This document shows, in pieces, positions 1-12,440 of a stretch of DNA of 64,000 bases. Below the pieces are notes generated by a model, which was not told the origin of the DNA, did no database searches, and saw nothing but the letters and a program-made list of their open reading frames with translations. Where the stretch lies: assembly GCF_905163445.1 (NCBI RefSeq), contig NC_053191.1, positions 11,470,001-11,534,000 on the forward strand, in the 5' to 3' direction. Each line of letters opens with the position of its first letter. The stretch's first letter is position 1. The stretch is from Pararge aegeria (lineage: Eukaryota > Arthropoda > Insecta > Lepidoptera > Nymphalidae). A program made the translations under genes and the position numbers.

Positions 1-999
1 GACGTCACATCAAAAAAAAGTTTTAAAAAGTTCTTATAGAAAAATCAGCGAGGTAATTAAAAAAGTTACTTCATTAATTAGATTTTCACTTCCTGCGGTT
101 TTTCTTTAAGTCACAAGAAACTTTGCCCTTTCAGTTAAAGCTTAGTTCTTTTGTTACAGTTTCGGTTAAATGGATAAAATATGTTACAAAATCACTATAT
201 AGTACCATATTATTAAGTAAGGAAAGAAAGAATTTTTTTTTCTACATTGCGCCATACATTACAATGTTAACGAAACCACATACGCTGTGTGTGGTACAAC
301 CTAGAAAAAAGGTGCCAGCTCAGCAATGTTCTGCGTGCGCCAGTGAGAGCATACAGCGCTGATTTTCAGTTGGCACCTTGTACCAGGTGACCACTGAAAA
401 TCAGCACCACGGAAATGCGTAGCCATCTACTGACCACATTTTAATATTTCAATTTTATAATAAACTAAACGCTGTCTACTTAGTTTATTATTACTAAATT
501 AAAATCTAATAAAAAATAATTAAAATTAATAAACTGAGTAGACAGGTATCCAAACTTAGAACGAATTGAAATTAACTTGCACATATTTCAGGGCGTTCAA
601 GATTAGTACGAAAGAAAGAAAGAAAAATCGTATTTATTGTCACACACTTGTGTAAAATGTTACATTTGTGTTATAAAATTGTTAAAGTATAAAAATAAAA
701 AAAATGTGTGACAAAGGAGCTGGCTCAGTAAAGCTGCAAACTAAAACGCGCAGCACTGGTTTTCAGCCAGCCCCATTATCTTCGTCGTCACTGAATCCTC
801 GCGACTAAACAATAACAAAATAATCATAAAAAGGACAATAAAATAGAATATAATGTATAAACAAACAAAAGATATTTTTTCATTAACACAATCTTATTTA
901 CATCGAGAAATACAAAATCATCAAAGAGGTAAATAATAAACAAAATCAAAAATTATGAAATTAATTAACATGAAAAACTAAAAAAAAACTGGGTCTGAG
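1..999. other. AT-rich, no gene; two related short blocks
   Basis: Blocks at 310-420 and 712-800 share a GCTGATTTTCAG/CTGGTTTTCAGCCAG-type core and CAGCGCTG/GCAGCACTG words, and may be copies of one LINE 3' UTR. The first has a self-complementary GCTGATTTTCAG...CTGAAAATCAGC hairpin. Nothing else seen. Confidence 0.4.
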
Positions 1000-1220
1000 T
1001 ACCGTTTCTGTCGTACGGTGAGAGCAGGTCAGAAAACAGTTGTCACCACTCCGCCTAAAGACGCGCGCGTCTTACTAGGTGGCTCAGGGAATATAACGGA
1101 GAAGGGTCAGCAGTGTCCTCAGTTCTGCTACTACCATCTGATGCGATCACCAACACATCTGCCCAGGGTGGTGGAATGGGCAAACACTCCTGTCCGTTCC
1201 GCTCTTAGAAGATAAAAACA
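1000..1220 (+). repeat. GC-rich repeat, GGCNACTAAGGGAATATAAC family
   Basis: CTTACTAGGTGGCTCAGGGA, ATATAACGGAGAAGGGTCAG, CTACTACCATCTGATGCGAT. Related pieces at 39415, 52745 (-) and 56255 (-). Confidence 0.5.
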
Positions 1221-1549
1221 CATCACCATAGAATGTTTTAAAATAGAGGAATACACGAGTATTACAAAGGAAAACTTCACGGGCTTAGAAATTTCGAGAA
1301 TAACAGCAATTCGGTGTAACTCAAAATTAATTGCAACTGTACGTCATACAAAATGATTCCCTTGTATTAGGCGGATGTTACGGAAGGCGGGAGATTAATA
1401 TCATCTGACAGAGGGCGGAATTGCACGCTAATACAAATGTGCCCCTAACTCGGCGAGATAAGCTGTGGTTTTACCTACTTAGCTTAAGCTGAGTTCATGT
1501 TACTGAATCTTTTTTTACTGAAACGCAAGTAAGCAGTTTGAAAAAGTGG

Positions 1550-1552
<3 letters not shown>

Positions 1553-1587
<35 letters not shown>
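1553..1587. repeat. (TA)n microsatellite
   Basis: Uninterrupted TA dinucleotides. Confidence 0.95.
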
Positions 1588-1591
<4 letters not shown>

Positions 1592-1935
1592 GCAAAGGTG
1601 ACTGACTGACTTACTGACTGATTTATCAACGCAAAGCTCTAACCACTTGACGGATCTGGCTGAAGTTCTGCACACAGATAGTTATTACAACGTAGGCATC
1701 CGCTAAGGAAGGATTTCTGAAAATTCCAACCCTAAGGGGATAAAAGTTTGTATAAAATCCTTCATTTATCAATTTATTTTTCCAGTTACATTCATGAAAC
1801 TTTGATTTTAGGTTTTCGATTAAAAATAAAGAAATACGTGCTTAAGTTTCACATTTTTTAAGTAATGTAATTTAAACTTGGTATACATATAGGCAAAGAA
1901 GACTGACTGACTGATCCATCAATCCAGGAGTCCGG
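1580..1935. repeat. interspersed repeat with GACTGACTGAC ends
   Basis: AAAGGTGACTGACTGACTTA near 1595, ACTTGACGGATCTGGCTGAA, GTAGGCATCCGCTAAGGAAG; a second AAGACTGACTGACTGATCCA near 1900. Noncoding. Confidence 0.6.
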
Positions 1936-2097
1936 ATCTAATTTATATCCAGTATGGCGATTACGATTTAGCCAGGATTGATTGAACTTGTAAAATGTTC
2001 TGATGAATATTGTAGAAGTAAAAAGTTACACCGACTGGTCCTTTTTACCAAAGGTAAAAATGTTCTTTTCGTACCCAAAGGATAAAACGGGAACTTG

Positions 2098-2203
2098 CGG
2101 CCACCTGCCTGCAAGCCTGTCCGCCCGCATGCCTGTACGCCAGCCTGCCCGCCTGCTTGTTCGCCTGCCTGCCCACCTGTCTGCCCGCCTGCCTGGCCGT
2201 AGA
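2098..2203. repeat. degenerate CCTG/CCCG tetranucleotide block
   Basis: About 100 bp of GCCT/GCCC-type tetramers on the plus strand. It creates Gly/Gln/Ala- and Arg/Pro-rich open frames on both strands that are artefacts. Confidence 0.85.
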
Positions 2204-2289
2204 GGATAATCCACGTATATATTTCAGACGATAACAATAAAGCGAAGTCTTTAAGTAGCACAGGATAACAAATTGCTACTTAAAAAAAA

Positions 2290-3400
2290 AAAAAAAATTA
2301 TGCTGCCTTTTTATTAATGAATTCGATTAATTTTCTTTTTCTGTGGTATCATATATTATATTGCTTACTATATTATATTAATCCTAGACACCTAACATCG
2401 GTCACTCTGTACCCGGGGGATTTTTTGCAAGTTATTCAATTTTGGTGAGTGATAAAACTTTATTTTCTTTTTTGTCCCACTCTCTAGCACTCTATTATTG
2501 TGTTTTTATGACTAGTAAGTAATAACAACTTTCATAAGGTCACAGTTTGGCGCCCAATGGTAGTGTTTTTATTACGTACTTTATAGTATATCGTCCCACT
2601 AAATGCCTAAATATTTAGAATTACTAGAAATTAGAAAGTTTGTACACACTTCAATTTTCAATCGTTAATATAAGATTTAATAAAGATTAACAGTTATATC
2701 TGTTACAGAAACAATCAAACATAATCTAGCTGTGACTCGAAACTCTTTTTTAAAAATTCAAAATTCATTTAAATGTTTCACGTTTGTAAGCACTTTTGAA
2801 ACGTCAAATCAGTCAGTGTAGTGGACTCTATATTATGTATATACAAACTATTAACATTGCCAATGTTGCCACAATATGCAATAAGACACGTTAAACTACT
2901 GATAATCTCTATTACGTTCATTAAAGGTAGGTATTTATTATTTATGATTTTGTTTGTATTGTTTATCAACAACTAATAATGTCGCGTTCTTCAAAAGTTT
3001 TAAAAATGGCAAACTTATACTAGCTTTTCTTTAAATTCCTTCTAGTTTTAAGGATTTGTCACGCCAATTATATATAAGTACTCATTTTTCCGACTTTTCA
3101 CGCTTCAATTTGTGGCCCAATTAGCGAAGTGCACTCTCGCCAATTAACCCGAAGAAAATTTACTCTTAGTAATAACCTAACTTGCTTTCTTACAAGTTGA
3201 AATTCTCAAGTCACCTTAATTTAAATCGATAAATATCGAACTTATTAAAATTGCTCTTTGAAAAAAGACATAAAAAGCGTTGCAACTTTTTCGCTATAAA
3301 GTAAAAATTTTTAAGGATGTATAAGATATGATTAGTTATTTATTTTTTGTTGAATCTAAATTAAAATAAAAAGAACAGAAAACCATGTATTCACCTATGA
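2290..3400. other. no feature recognised
   Basis: AT-rich unique-looking DNA. A short match to the ACTTTTGAAACGTC LINE tail is at 2790-2830. No splice-compatible coding exon was found. Confidence 0.4.
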
Positions 3401-3405
3401 CTTTT

Positions 3406-3443
<38 letters not shown>
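3406..3443. repeat. (TA)n microsatellite
   Basis: Uninterrupted TA dinucleotides next to the 3470-3576 palindrome. Confidence 0.95.
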
Positions 3444-3446
<3 letters not shown>

Positions 3447-3469
3447 TTCACGTACCACCTACTGCGTTA

Positions 3470-3576
3470 ATCGGTTCAGTAGTTACAAAGTATATCGATT
3501 ACAAATAAACAAAGAAACGCGAGATTTGTTTGTTTTTTTATTTGTAATCGATAAACTTTGAAACTACTGAACCGAT
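3470..3576. repeat. long imperfect palindrome
   Basis: ATCGGTTCAGTAGTTACAAAG at the left meets its complement CTTTGAAACTACTGAACCGAT at the right, and the inner ATCGATTACAAATAAACAAA is also mirrored. Arms about 48 bp. The GAACCGATTT end resembles the tail of a common insect retroelement-derived repeat, so it may be two head-to-head tails. Confidence 0.75.
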
Positions 3577-3904
3577 TTTTATAATTATTTTAATATCTTT
3601 CAAAGCTATTTTATGCACTTATTTCAGAGTTATTGCGTATATTAAAAATGACCTGTTTAACTAACTCATAAAAAAAATAATTTGAAATTGATTTTCAATC
3701 GTAGCTTCTAGGTATGTAATATTAGGCCTTACAAAAAAGGGTCTGTTTATAATTAAGATCACCTTATGTAGCTAAACATTGCCCTTGACAGCATGTCGTT
3801 TGGTCGCATAGTTTTTGAGACAATGAAAAATTAATATTTCGAGACGTACGGGATTGGAATACGAGAAAAGTGGTCGGTCATATAATATAACGTTATGACC
3901 CTTT

Positions 3905-4012
3905 ACACAGCGCGGTCCACCAATCCGCACAGCCAGCGTGGAGGACTATGGCTTTAACCTCTTCTCATTGGGAAAGGAGACCCGTGCCCTGTAGTATTAG
4001 TGCCCGAGGTTT
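3905..4012 (+). mobile_element. SINE family B, 3' part
   Basis: GTCCACCAATCCGCACAGCC, AGCGTGGAGGACTATGGC, GGAGACCCGTGCCCTGTAG. Confidence 0.7.
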
Positions 4013-4200
4013 ATAGAATGATAATGAAACCTTGGGGAACAGCTAATTTGCTATAATCCACGCTGAATGTGCACGTATAGTATGATATTTTTTTTTCTTT
4101 ACACCACACCGATCCTCATAAACATAAACTATTCGCACGTCTGACAACATTGCATCTTAAGAGTACCTAGTGTGAAATTATTATATAAACTTACTGGGAA

Positions 4201-4509
4201 ACATTATTGTCACTAGATGGCACTCTTTCATACAAATCATAAATAACTTTCAAGAAATCGAGCAGGTAGATAATCTCACAATAAGACTTAAAAATAACAG
4301 TTTACATTATTGTCACTAGATGGCACTCTTTCATACAAATCATAAATAACTTTCAAGAAATCGAGCAGGTAGATAATCTCACAATAAGACTTAAAAATAA
4401 CAGTTTACATTATTGTCACTAGATGGCACTCTTTCATACAAATCATAAATAACTTTCAAGAAATCGAGCAGGTAGATAATCTCACAATAAGACTTGAAAA
4501 TAACAGTTT
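4201..4509. repeat. 103-bp tandem repeat, three copies
   Basis: Units start at 4201, 4304 and 4407. They are identical except for one A-to-G change near the end of the third. The unit begins ACATTATTGTCACTAGATGG. No coding potential. Confidence 0.95.
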
Positions 4510-4914
4510 AAAATCTTTTAAATTAGTTGCTACATATCATTGTTTTTAATATCACTGTACGAGTGCTAGTGTTTCATTACAGAAAAATAATTGCAATGAG
4601 GATGTTACTTGTCTATAGAGGTCTCGCCAGGTACAATTTCTCGGAAAGTCGTTGCTACGAGGTTCAATTTGTAGAGCAATTACAGAGACCCTGTCCGCAA
4701 TTATGATTTAACTCGCCCGAAGAAATACCCAGGGTATAATCTGACCTGCAAATGAAGGTAGCTTAAACTATTACGGAAAGGAGAATATCTGGATGCAAAA
4801 AGAAGATGCAATGTCTTTTTAACATTCTGATTCATGACGCATGGTATGTTATGTGACTTTTTACCACCCTAATTGCAAAGAGTTGCAGCCAAGCGTTTTA
4901 GCCTCCGGTTGAAC

Positions 4915-5030
4915 GCGAAGAACTGGTAGAACCGATTAGTGGTATAGTTACGCTACCATCTTATGCTTAATCATGACTTACCACCAGATGAAATTGCAGC
5001 TTAGGGCTAACTTGTAATTTAATATTAAAA
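4915..5030 (+). mobile_element. SINE family C, 3' end
   Basis: GCTACCATCTTATGCTTAAT, ACTTACCACCAGATGAAATT, GGGCTAACTTGTAAT and an A-run. Confidence 0.68.
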
Positions 5031-5779
5031 AAAGTATCACTACGGCAGCGTATTGCTTCTAAATGGATTGACTGTTTGCAATGAATTAAAATTGCTTTTT
5101 AAATTTTAATCTGCAATTTTTTACTCTGACCTACCGCAACGAATAGGCCTTCCAGGGCTATGACATTTACAGTTTTTTTTGGGTAGTATTGTGTGGAAAA
5201 TTAGGTGACTTTGTGGTTTGCTGTCCCACTTCTGTTTGCCGCCTTTCCGAACGGAAACGGTGGCGGCACGAGACAACTAAAGTGAAGTTTGACGAACGCA
5301 AAATAGGCGCCATCATTGAAAACGAGAATTTAAAGTCTGAGTTCCGTTAGTTTGAACAATTTTTGCTGAACTGGCTGTGAAGAACGTCCGTCAGACTATA
5401 AATAGTGTTGGAGCACATTTGTTGGCAAATCTAGTTATATTAGTTATATTTTCCAACTGATGTAACGCATGATGATAATAAATGTAAAAACTTCTGTTAT
5501 TTCCCCCGTGTATTCCTGTAGGTTCTTTCACCGGTTATTATATTTAAGGAAATAAGAAAAATTAAAGCTTCATTGTTAGTATAAAATAATGCATGTAGAT
5601 TTTAATTCTTGCACGTCTTGACTCTACTAAATGGAGAATACCTTAATAACATTTTAAAAACATATCTTCCCTTTAACCTTCAATGTATTTTATTTATTTA
5701 AAATACGCCTAATTTTTAACGCTTGATGTAATTATTAATTAATTGAAGTAATCCAATATTTGTCAGATTGTAGATTTCC

Positions 5780-6025
5780 TCATTATCATTATCATATGAA
5801 CCCGTGTTTAAGTACAGCTCGAATTGGTGAACTGCACACAGCTTTGAGAGCATTTTGGAGAACTCTCGGGCATGCAGGTTTCCTCACGATATTTCCCTTC
5901 ATCGTTAAATTAAGTGGTATTTTTATTGTTTAAAAGTTAAAAATTCGTACTGAAATTCGAACTCGGCCCTCCGCAAGTGAAGTCGAAGTCCTTCCCTCCT
6001 GGGCCACCGCTTGGCAGATTTAATT
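5780..6025 (-). mobile_element. SINE family B
   Basis: Antisense: GGAGAACTCTCGGGCATGCA, GGTTTCCTCACGATATT, AATTCGAACTCGGCCCTCCG. Confidence 0.75.
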
Positions 6026-6029
6026 TATC

Positions 6030-7195
6030 TACCGGGCAGAGCAGGAAAAAAATAGCTCTCCTAAATTAAATCTGAAATCAGAATATTTTGGATTGGATTC
6101 ATTATTAATATCGGGTGAAATAGAAATATGGCGCACTTCTCACCGTACATCCTTATTTTGTAACTTTTCTGACAGTTGTCCATCAGTGGAAACCTGTCAT
6201 CTAAATACAAAATTTATGATGAGGGTACAACAGTCGTTGTCAATTTATGTGTTTTCCTTCAGTTGGCAATTTTCGACAAAAGTACGCAATACGAAAGCTA
6301 AACGTTTAACGTAACTTTAGGATAGCATGAAAACCAGGGCCCTTATTTTTTATTAAATTAAAATTTATATTTTTTATTAAATTAAAATTCGTTTTGTGAC
6401 AAATGCGACAGCTATTTTATCAGCCGCATTACGCTTTTAAGATAACACATATTTGACATATTTTAAGATAACACTACACATAAGATATTGTAAAGTATTG
6501 TATGGCGCGGAAATTAGCGTTTTTCAACCACGTTCTTCACAAAGCAAGCTTATCCGCTAATCATTGCTCGTGTACCGTCGTCTGACAGTCTATACGGCAA
6601 TTAAAAAAACGACAAAATTCTTAATCAATTTTCAAAAACGGTTTCTGTGTTCAACCGGATAAATAAAAGAAATCAAAACCTAAACCATAATTCCGAATCC
6701 AGGATAAACAATCGAAATAGGTATAATGTTTTTACCGGTTTCTTAAGCCCTGCATTGAGTACAGAATCTGTGCAGAAAGTCCTCAAACACATAACAATGT
6801 CATACCAGTTTAAACTCGTTTATCGAGGTGGTCAAACTTGGATTAGAGGTGAAAATGTGGATCACATAGATTCCGACAAAACCACGGGTCCGTTAGACCC
6901 TCATTAAAGGCCGATCTAGTTCTAACCGAATACAGTTGCAAAACTCGTTTATCAGCTTAGTTTGGAAAATGTGGTCTAATTTGGACGATGGAGTTAATAT
7001 TGTTGTCAAAGAGTCACACACGCACAACTCTCGGTTAAAGGTACCAGCACACAAGATAAAGTAAAAATAAGCATGTATCAAGGTACTATATTTAATAATA
7101 TAACTACAAACTATAGGCCCGTCGCGCTGCTTCAATGCGGTTTGGTGGGCTTACTATAGGTAAAGTACTCCGACTTACGACATTACGACTTACAT
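6030..7195. other. no gene recognised
   Basis: Contains an 86-codon plus-strand frame (6647-6907) with Asn-rich composition and no recognisable domain; I regard it as chance. Confidence 0.35.
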
Positions 7196-7199
7196 TTAT

Positions 7200-7275
7200 T
7201 ATTATTGTGGTGGTAGAGTCACTACAAACAGACAGACTTGACGTTTCAAAAGTGCTTACTTGAAATAAATGAATT
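7200..7275 (-). repeat. LINE 3' tail fragment
   Basis: Antisense GGTGGTAGAGTCACTACAAA and TTGACGTTTCAAAAGTGC. Confidence 0.65.
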
Positions 7276-7880
7276 TTGAATTTTGATAAATTAAAAATTA
7301 AAATTAATTTATTACAACCATTATTATTTTGTTGTGTTTTGAGTCTAATTAGTTAAATAATTCCGAGAACATTTATCTCAAATTGATTTCTGGGATCGAA
7401 TTCGACTAAATAGAAAAAACATTCAGTTACCTATTTGAGCCTCCAAGGCTACCGACAGAATGGTTACTAACCAAACCAACCACTCTATGACTGAAACGTT
7501 GCGTGCCATGATAGCTCAACCTGCATAAGAGCAGCCTAATGGGTCTGTGCTCCAAAACACTCTTTCCCATAAAAAAAGGAGGCCTTTTTGCAGCAGTAGA
7601 AAATTTATAGGAAAAAGGACGGATTGATTGAGATAATCCTCAAAATATCTATAATCTACAAAGCCTGTTAGAACACGATGTAATATTCAGTAAAGTATGC
7701 TCAAAATTACCTAGTTCTCTCTGACCATTTTACATTAAGCTTCGAAGCATCGGAAGGCACAATTACGTAGTTGATATCCTATGACCACGATCGAAGCGAC
7801 TTGCTTTCTCGTTTATAATACGTAAAGTTCTGGAATGCCCTTTCAACTTGCATATTTCCCGTCACCCTTATCATATATGT

Positions 7881-8009
7881 GCCCGTTTCCACTAACGACG
7901 ATCAAGGCAATGCCTATAAAAGTAGTGCCTTTTCTTAGGAGACTCAAACATTTCGCCTAAATCATTAGGCATTCGATTAAAGCGATGCCTAGGTTGAGTG
8001 AAAACGGGC
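7881..8009. mobile_element. MITE with GCCCGTTTYCACT terminal inverted repeats
   Basis: Starts GCCCGTTTCCACTAACGACG and ends with the inverted GTGAAAACGGGC. Internal GGCAATGCCT and AGGCGATGCCT are also inverted relative to each other. A longer relative is at 40646..40856. Noncoding. Confidence 0.65.
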
Positions 8010-8189
8010 AATAGGCACTTTCAAATCAAGATTCCAAGAAGAAGACCTCTTCTAGGCCTGCGCTTTTTATGTTGTGTGGATGCATGTTTATATAATATTA
8101 ATTGTACTACCTGCTAAGCCTTAGGTTGCCTAAAAACGAGATAAGGCCGCCAAATTGTAGCTTTTATTTACCAACCTATTTCATTTATT

Positions 8190-8335
8190 TTAATACTAGT
8201 GGACTTCAGAATTGGGTCTAAAGCTTCGCTTGTTAACGATTTTCAATTTTCCCTTGGGAACAACTTAAGGAATCGGTATAAAAGGTAGCCTATGTTCTTT
8301 TCCATGTCAAAGGCTACATGCATGCCTAAATAATT
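8190..8335 (+). mobile_element. retroelement-derived repeat fragment
   Basis: AAGGTAGCCTATGTTCTTTT, CCATGTCAAAGGCTACATGC; it continues into a SINE A tail at 8345, so one element inserted in or next to the other. Confidence 0.62.
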
Positions 8336-8344
8336 CATCAGTTA

Positions 8345-8435
8345 TATGAGTGCCCATAACACAAGCTACGCTTACTTTGGGGCTAGATGGCGATGTGCGA
8401 TTGTAGTAGTATATTAAATTATTTGTCACTAACTA
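8345..8435 (+). mobile_element. SINE family A, 3' part only
   Basis: TGCCCATAACACAAGCTACG, CTTTGGGGCTAGATGGCGA and TGTAGTAGTATATT. Confidence 0.75.
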
Positions 8436-8439
8436 ACGA

Positions 8440-10140
8440 AATGCAGCCAAGCGGTAGAAAAAGACGTTTCACCTTACAGACTTGCATAAATTACACAAAC
8501 CGCGAACTAAACTAAAGTAAATCGAATTACAGCCAAACTTGGCCGTAAAGTTGGCAGGAGCAATTCATTATTCTTCCTGGTAAGTGCCAACCGAGCGTAG
8601 TAAAAAGAGTTTTATTTTATCTCTCTTCTTTTAGGGCGTTGATCTCTGAAGTTTAGCTTATAGCTCACGAAGTCAGAATGACATACATTAACGTAACCGT
8701 GGACGTAAATACACACTGACTGTTTTTCGAAATACAGCGGTGACCAAGTAATTTTTTCCAACAGGTATATTACGATATAGGTAGTCCAATTTCTTGTCAA
8801 CGATTGCAATAATTGTATCTTATACATTTATATTATATACCTAGTGTTTTGATAAACAAAATGCAAAGTTGCGGATTATAGCAAAACATTCTAAGCATTG
8901 ATTTAATATGTTAACTACTTACTGATTCTAAGTTTTTAAACCTCAATACTATCTCCCTATCCTTCGTTTAATCAAGAAAAGTCCATAAAAAATACCATAA
9001 AAGAAAAAAAAAAGTGTGTGTGCGTAATTTACGCGCATTTTATTATTATTTATAGATGAAAGAGTAAAATGTTCCTGGGACTCCGCCATTTCATTTAATA
9101 TTCACTATTTCATCTTATATTGTATTTAAAATTCATTAATATCACTTTCACATTTTATAAATATTTTCTTATTATATTAGAAAATTGAAAGTTAGATCAG
9201 CACATGTCAAAACAAGCTTGCCATTGAATATTATAGAATGTCGCAATCGACAGAAAATGTATTAATAATTTATTTATTACAAAAGAAATAAAGAAACAAG
9301 TATATTTAGAGATTTCTAAAAGCTTTGCAATTGAAAATATTTTTTTTAAAACTGTAGAAGTTTTATTCACTTTGCTATTCACAATTTATCCGTTTGAAAA
9401 AATTGTAAATAAATAATCCTAATTGATTATGATATTTGCCGCTAGCTGGCGTATAATTCAAGAAGCGTGGAGTATATGACATATACTGACGACCAATCCA
9501 AATTATTATTTTTAAATAGCGGAAACTATACAGACGTCTGACGTAGGTGTTAATTCCGTCAGAAAAAAATCTGATTTACTCTCTAGTCGCGCCTAAAGAA
9601 GTTTTACTTCAACAACGTAATAATAAAATAGTAATACGTAAATAATTATAAAATAGTAGGTAAATATAGGAAGCCTACATGATGCGCAACATATTAAAAC
9701 TACGTGCAGTTTCATATTTCATCAAAAGTTAATTAAACACAGTATATTTTAGAACACGGCTAATTACAAACTTCATCCAACAAAATTAGTTGCATTTCTC
9801 AAAGTACTCGTTAAATAAGAGCCTTAATATTACAAATTACCTTATAAGTTCGCCATGCACTACTGGTATAAAAGACTAATTTCGCCACGCAATTTAGTGG
9901 GCATTAGTGCCATTATTATAGTAAAGCCGAGACTCTACGGTAAAGTAAATCTGTGTTTATACAAACGTTCCGCCCGAACCCTAAAAATGGAAACAAATGA
10001 GTACAATTTACCAGCACGTAGTTTGGCCACAGTCACACCATAATGTAAGACGGAAAGAGACCTTTTTATGCGTTTCTGCAACATTATCTATGTCGTAATC
10101 GTAACTACAAACTTTACAAACGAATATAAGTTTTCTTAAA
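8440..10140. other. no feature recognised
   Basis: AT-rich, with only short incidental open frames on both strands. Confidence 0.4.
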
Positions 10141-10169
10141 ACTTTCGGTTGTATTCGATTAGTAAAGTT

Positions 10170-10345
10170 ATTTCATTAGTAAGTTTATATTCAAAATCTC
10201 AGTCATTTCAAGTAGGCCTAAATATAAGCACTTTTGAAAAGTCAACTCTGTTTGTAGTGACTCTACTACAAGGCAAAGAAGGCATTTCTACCGAAAACAA
10301 GCCCGCAAGAAATTCAGCAGTTTCTCTTTTAAACGTCGATACTGT
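10170..10345 (+). repeat. LINE 3' tail with ACTTTTGAAACGTC-type motif
   Basis: AAGTAGGCCTAAATATAAGC, ACTTTTGAAAAGTCAA, TTGTAGTGACTCTACTAC, AAGCCCGCAAGAAATTCAGC. Same tail appears at 7.2, 17.0, 31.5, 36.5 and 41.7 kb. Confidence 0.7.
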
Positions 10346-10504
10346 TGTTGCTCTTCGCAAACCAATGTAGAAGTAGTAGAAAAGAGGCATGTGACAGCTA
10401 TGGGTGATTAATAAGCATAAGAGGGCAGCTGCTATACAGCCGAAAGCTATCAATCTGTGAGAAACAACAACAGGCTTTTATATAATGTTTTTGAAGCGGT
10501 AGGT

Positions 10505-10592
10505 GCTAGACTTACCATTTAGGTGGAATCCCAGCACGCACCTCTAACTTTTCTAAGTTAGGTGCGTTTTAAGAAATTAAATATCACTTAAT
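10505..10592 (+). mobile_element. SINE family B, 5' part
   Basis: GGAATCCCAGCACGCACCTC, TAACTTTTCTAAGTTAGGTG, then ATTAAATATCACTT. Confidence 0.7.
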
Positions 10593-11039
10593 AATAATAA
10601 TAATTTATTAACCAAAATTCACAAGAAGACTTAAAACTATTATGGTGTAATCATAAATTCTTACGAATTTTACCGTACACCACCGTGCCGTCGACAAAAG
10701 GTAACATCTAAAGAAATTAATTAACACCCACCTACTTACAATCAAGATATTCCATATAAATGAAATTCCCTCAATATAATTAGGTAGATACATCGGAAGT
10801 TTAAAATTGGTAGTAGGTAGGCAGGTAGGTACTATAAATATATTTTAATATTAACTAACAATCTTATTTAAACCTATATCCTATAACTTTATTAGTAATG
10901 TTAACTATTACTATTTAAACTATTGCTATTTACAAAAAACCTTAGTGGATAACAAAGCAGGTAGTTTCAAAATGCGGTAAGTTAATGCCACGAACGTCCA
11001 TCAAGCAACGCAATACAGGATGTTCAGTTGTCGCATATT

Positions 11040-11935
11040 TTTAGGAATTAATTGTTATTGTACTTTGAAATTGTAATTTGTTGATAGTAATGTTTTAATT
11101 TAAATTTTATGTTTTTATGTTTTATGGTGTCTTTGAGTGACTTAGGTAGCTGATTAATAAGGTAAGGCACAATGTAGTTTAACCTTCTTTTCCCGTACAA
11201 GTTATTATATTTTGGTAGACAGAGTTTAGGATTATCAAGCCTACGGGCTGAATATGGAATTTGTGCTTTTCTTAGATTTTCATTAAAATATTCGTCAACT
11301 AGCAATGTCAGTTCTGTTTTTTCATGTATAGGAATATTTTACGGGCATCTTCTTTGAAGGTTATTTTTATTTTATTTGGAGTTATTTCTTTCAAAATTCG
11401 CAGTTGTAGTGTGAATATTTGATCAAGGTGAGTTTTATAAGTTCTACCGTAGCTTGACAACCCATAAGAGATAATAGATTCGGCTAGTGATTTGTATAGT
11501 AATAAAAGTGTTTTATAAGGCATGTTGTATTTAATTAAAGAGAATTTAGCTAAAATTCCTCTAAGCCTATCACATACATGATTAACATGGTATTTCCAAT
11601 TGAGTCGATCATCTATGACTAGCCCAAGGTAGGTGTGCTTGGCTACTTGCTCAATGGCGCAATTTAAAATGAAGGCAATGGTGAGAATGTGCTATCAGTT
11701 TTGGCTTTGACTTGCTTCTGTTATGACTGAAGCTGATGTAAATTAATTTAGTTTTATTGGCATTAAGTACTAATCCAACGTCGTGAGACCACTTTGCCAG
11801 TGAGTCAAAATCAGCTTGCAGTTGCGAAAGTGCATCTTCTACATTATTCCCTTCACTTGCTTCACTGTGAAGGAAAACATCTTGAGTTTCACGCCTGAGA
11901 GTTCTCCATAATGTTCTCAAATCTGCACTGGGCCA
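11040..11935 (-). pseudogene. non-LTR retrotransposon (LINE) fragment, RT C-terminal part, frameshifted
   Basis: Three minus-strand open stretches in order: 11920-11651 (QADFDSLAKWSHDVGLVLNA NKTK, the RT palm/thumb pattern after the YADD region), 11523-11308 (YKSLAESIISYGLSSYGRTY) and 11305-11048 (RRLNYIVPYLINQLPKSLKD). They lie in different frames, so the copy is dead. Typical of Jockey/CR1-type elements of insects; clade not resolved. Confidence 0.82.
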
Positions 11936-12244
11936 GATTAGGGATACTTATATTTCCAGTTAATATAAAATGATCTGTGTCAATCACTCTCTCACAGTTT
12001 CTCACATGTTGAAATGGTTTTTTCTTTCGCCCTCTATCAAAGTTAACGAATATCCCACAATCGGATAGTTATCATGGGACGATTTTTTGATGATTCTTAA
12101 TATTGACCGAGAGAATGACTTTGTCTGTTTGTCTTTTAAAGCGCTTATATTGCGTCGTATAGAAATTTACTGACTTTAAAGTGCCAAAGAGGTATTATGT
12201 GATCATCCAAAGTCAAAACTTGTATTAGTAGTAGAGCTATTTGT

Positions 12245-12440
12245 GACAAAGCTTGTCCTGAGAAGTACTATCGCCAGGCTTACTTCTGCCGCTAAGCAGC
12301 GTTGTTGCAATGCTGTGTTCAAGTCTGAAGGCCGTGGTTGCCAGCGAAATTACAGGCACATGATGCCAAACAGTCTCAAATTAATGGACACAGGGTGGCC
12401 TGTTTCAGGACGATCTCGTTGGATGACGCGTAAAGTGTAG
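12245..12440 (+). repeat. TCTGCCGCTAAGCAGC repeat
   Basis: AAGCTTGTCCTGAGAAGTAC, TACTTCTGCCGCTAAGCAGC, GGCCGTGGTTGCCAGCGAAA, TTACAGGCACATGATG. Same family at 38850 and 56015. A 65-codon open frame here is incidental. Confidence 0.55.

Noticed and set aside
2003..2261. Overlapping Gly/Gln- and Arg/Pro-rich open frames on both strands
   Set aside because: Produced by a degenerate CCTG/CCCG tetranucleotide repeat.
4201..4509. CRISPR-like array
   Set aside because: Contiguous 103-bp tandem units with no spacers, in a eukaryotic genome.
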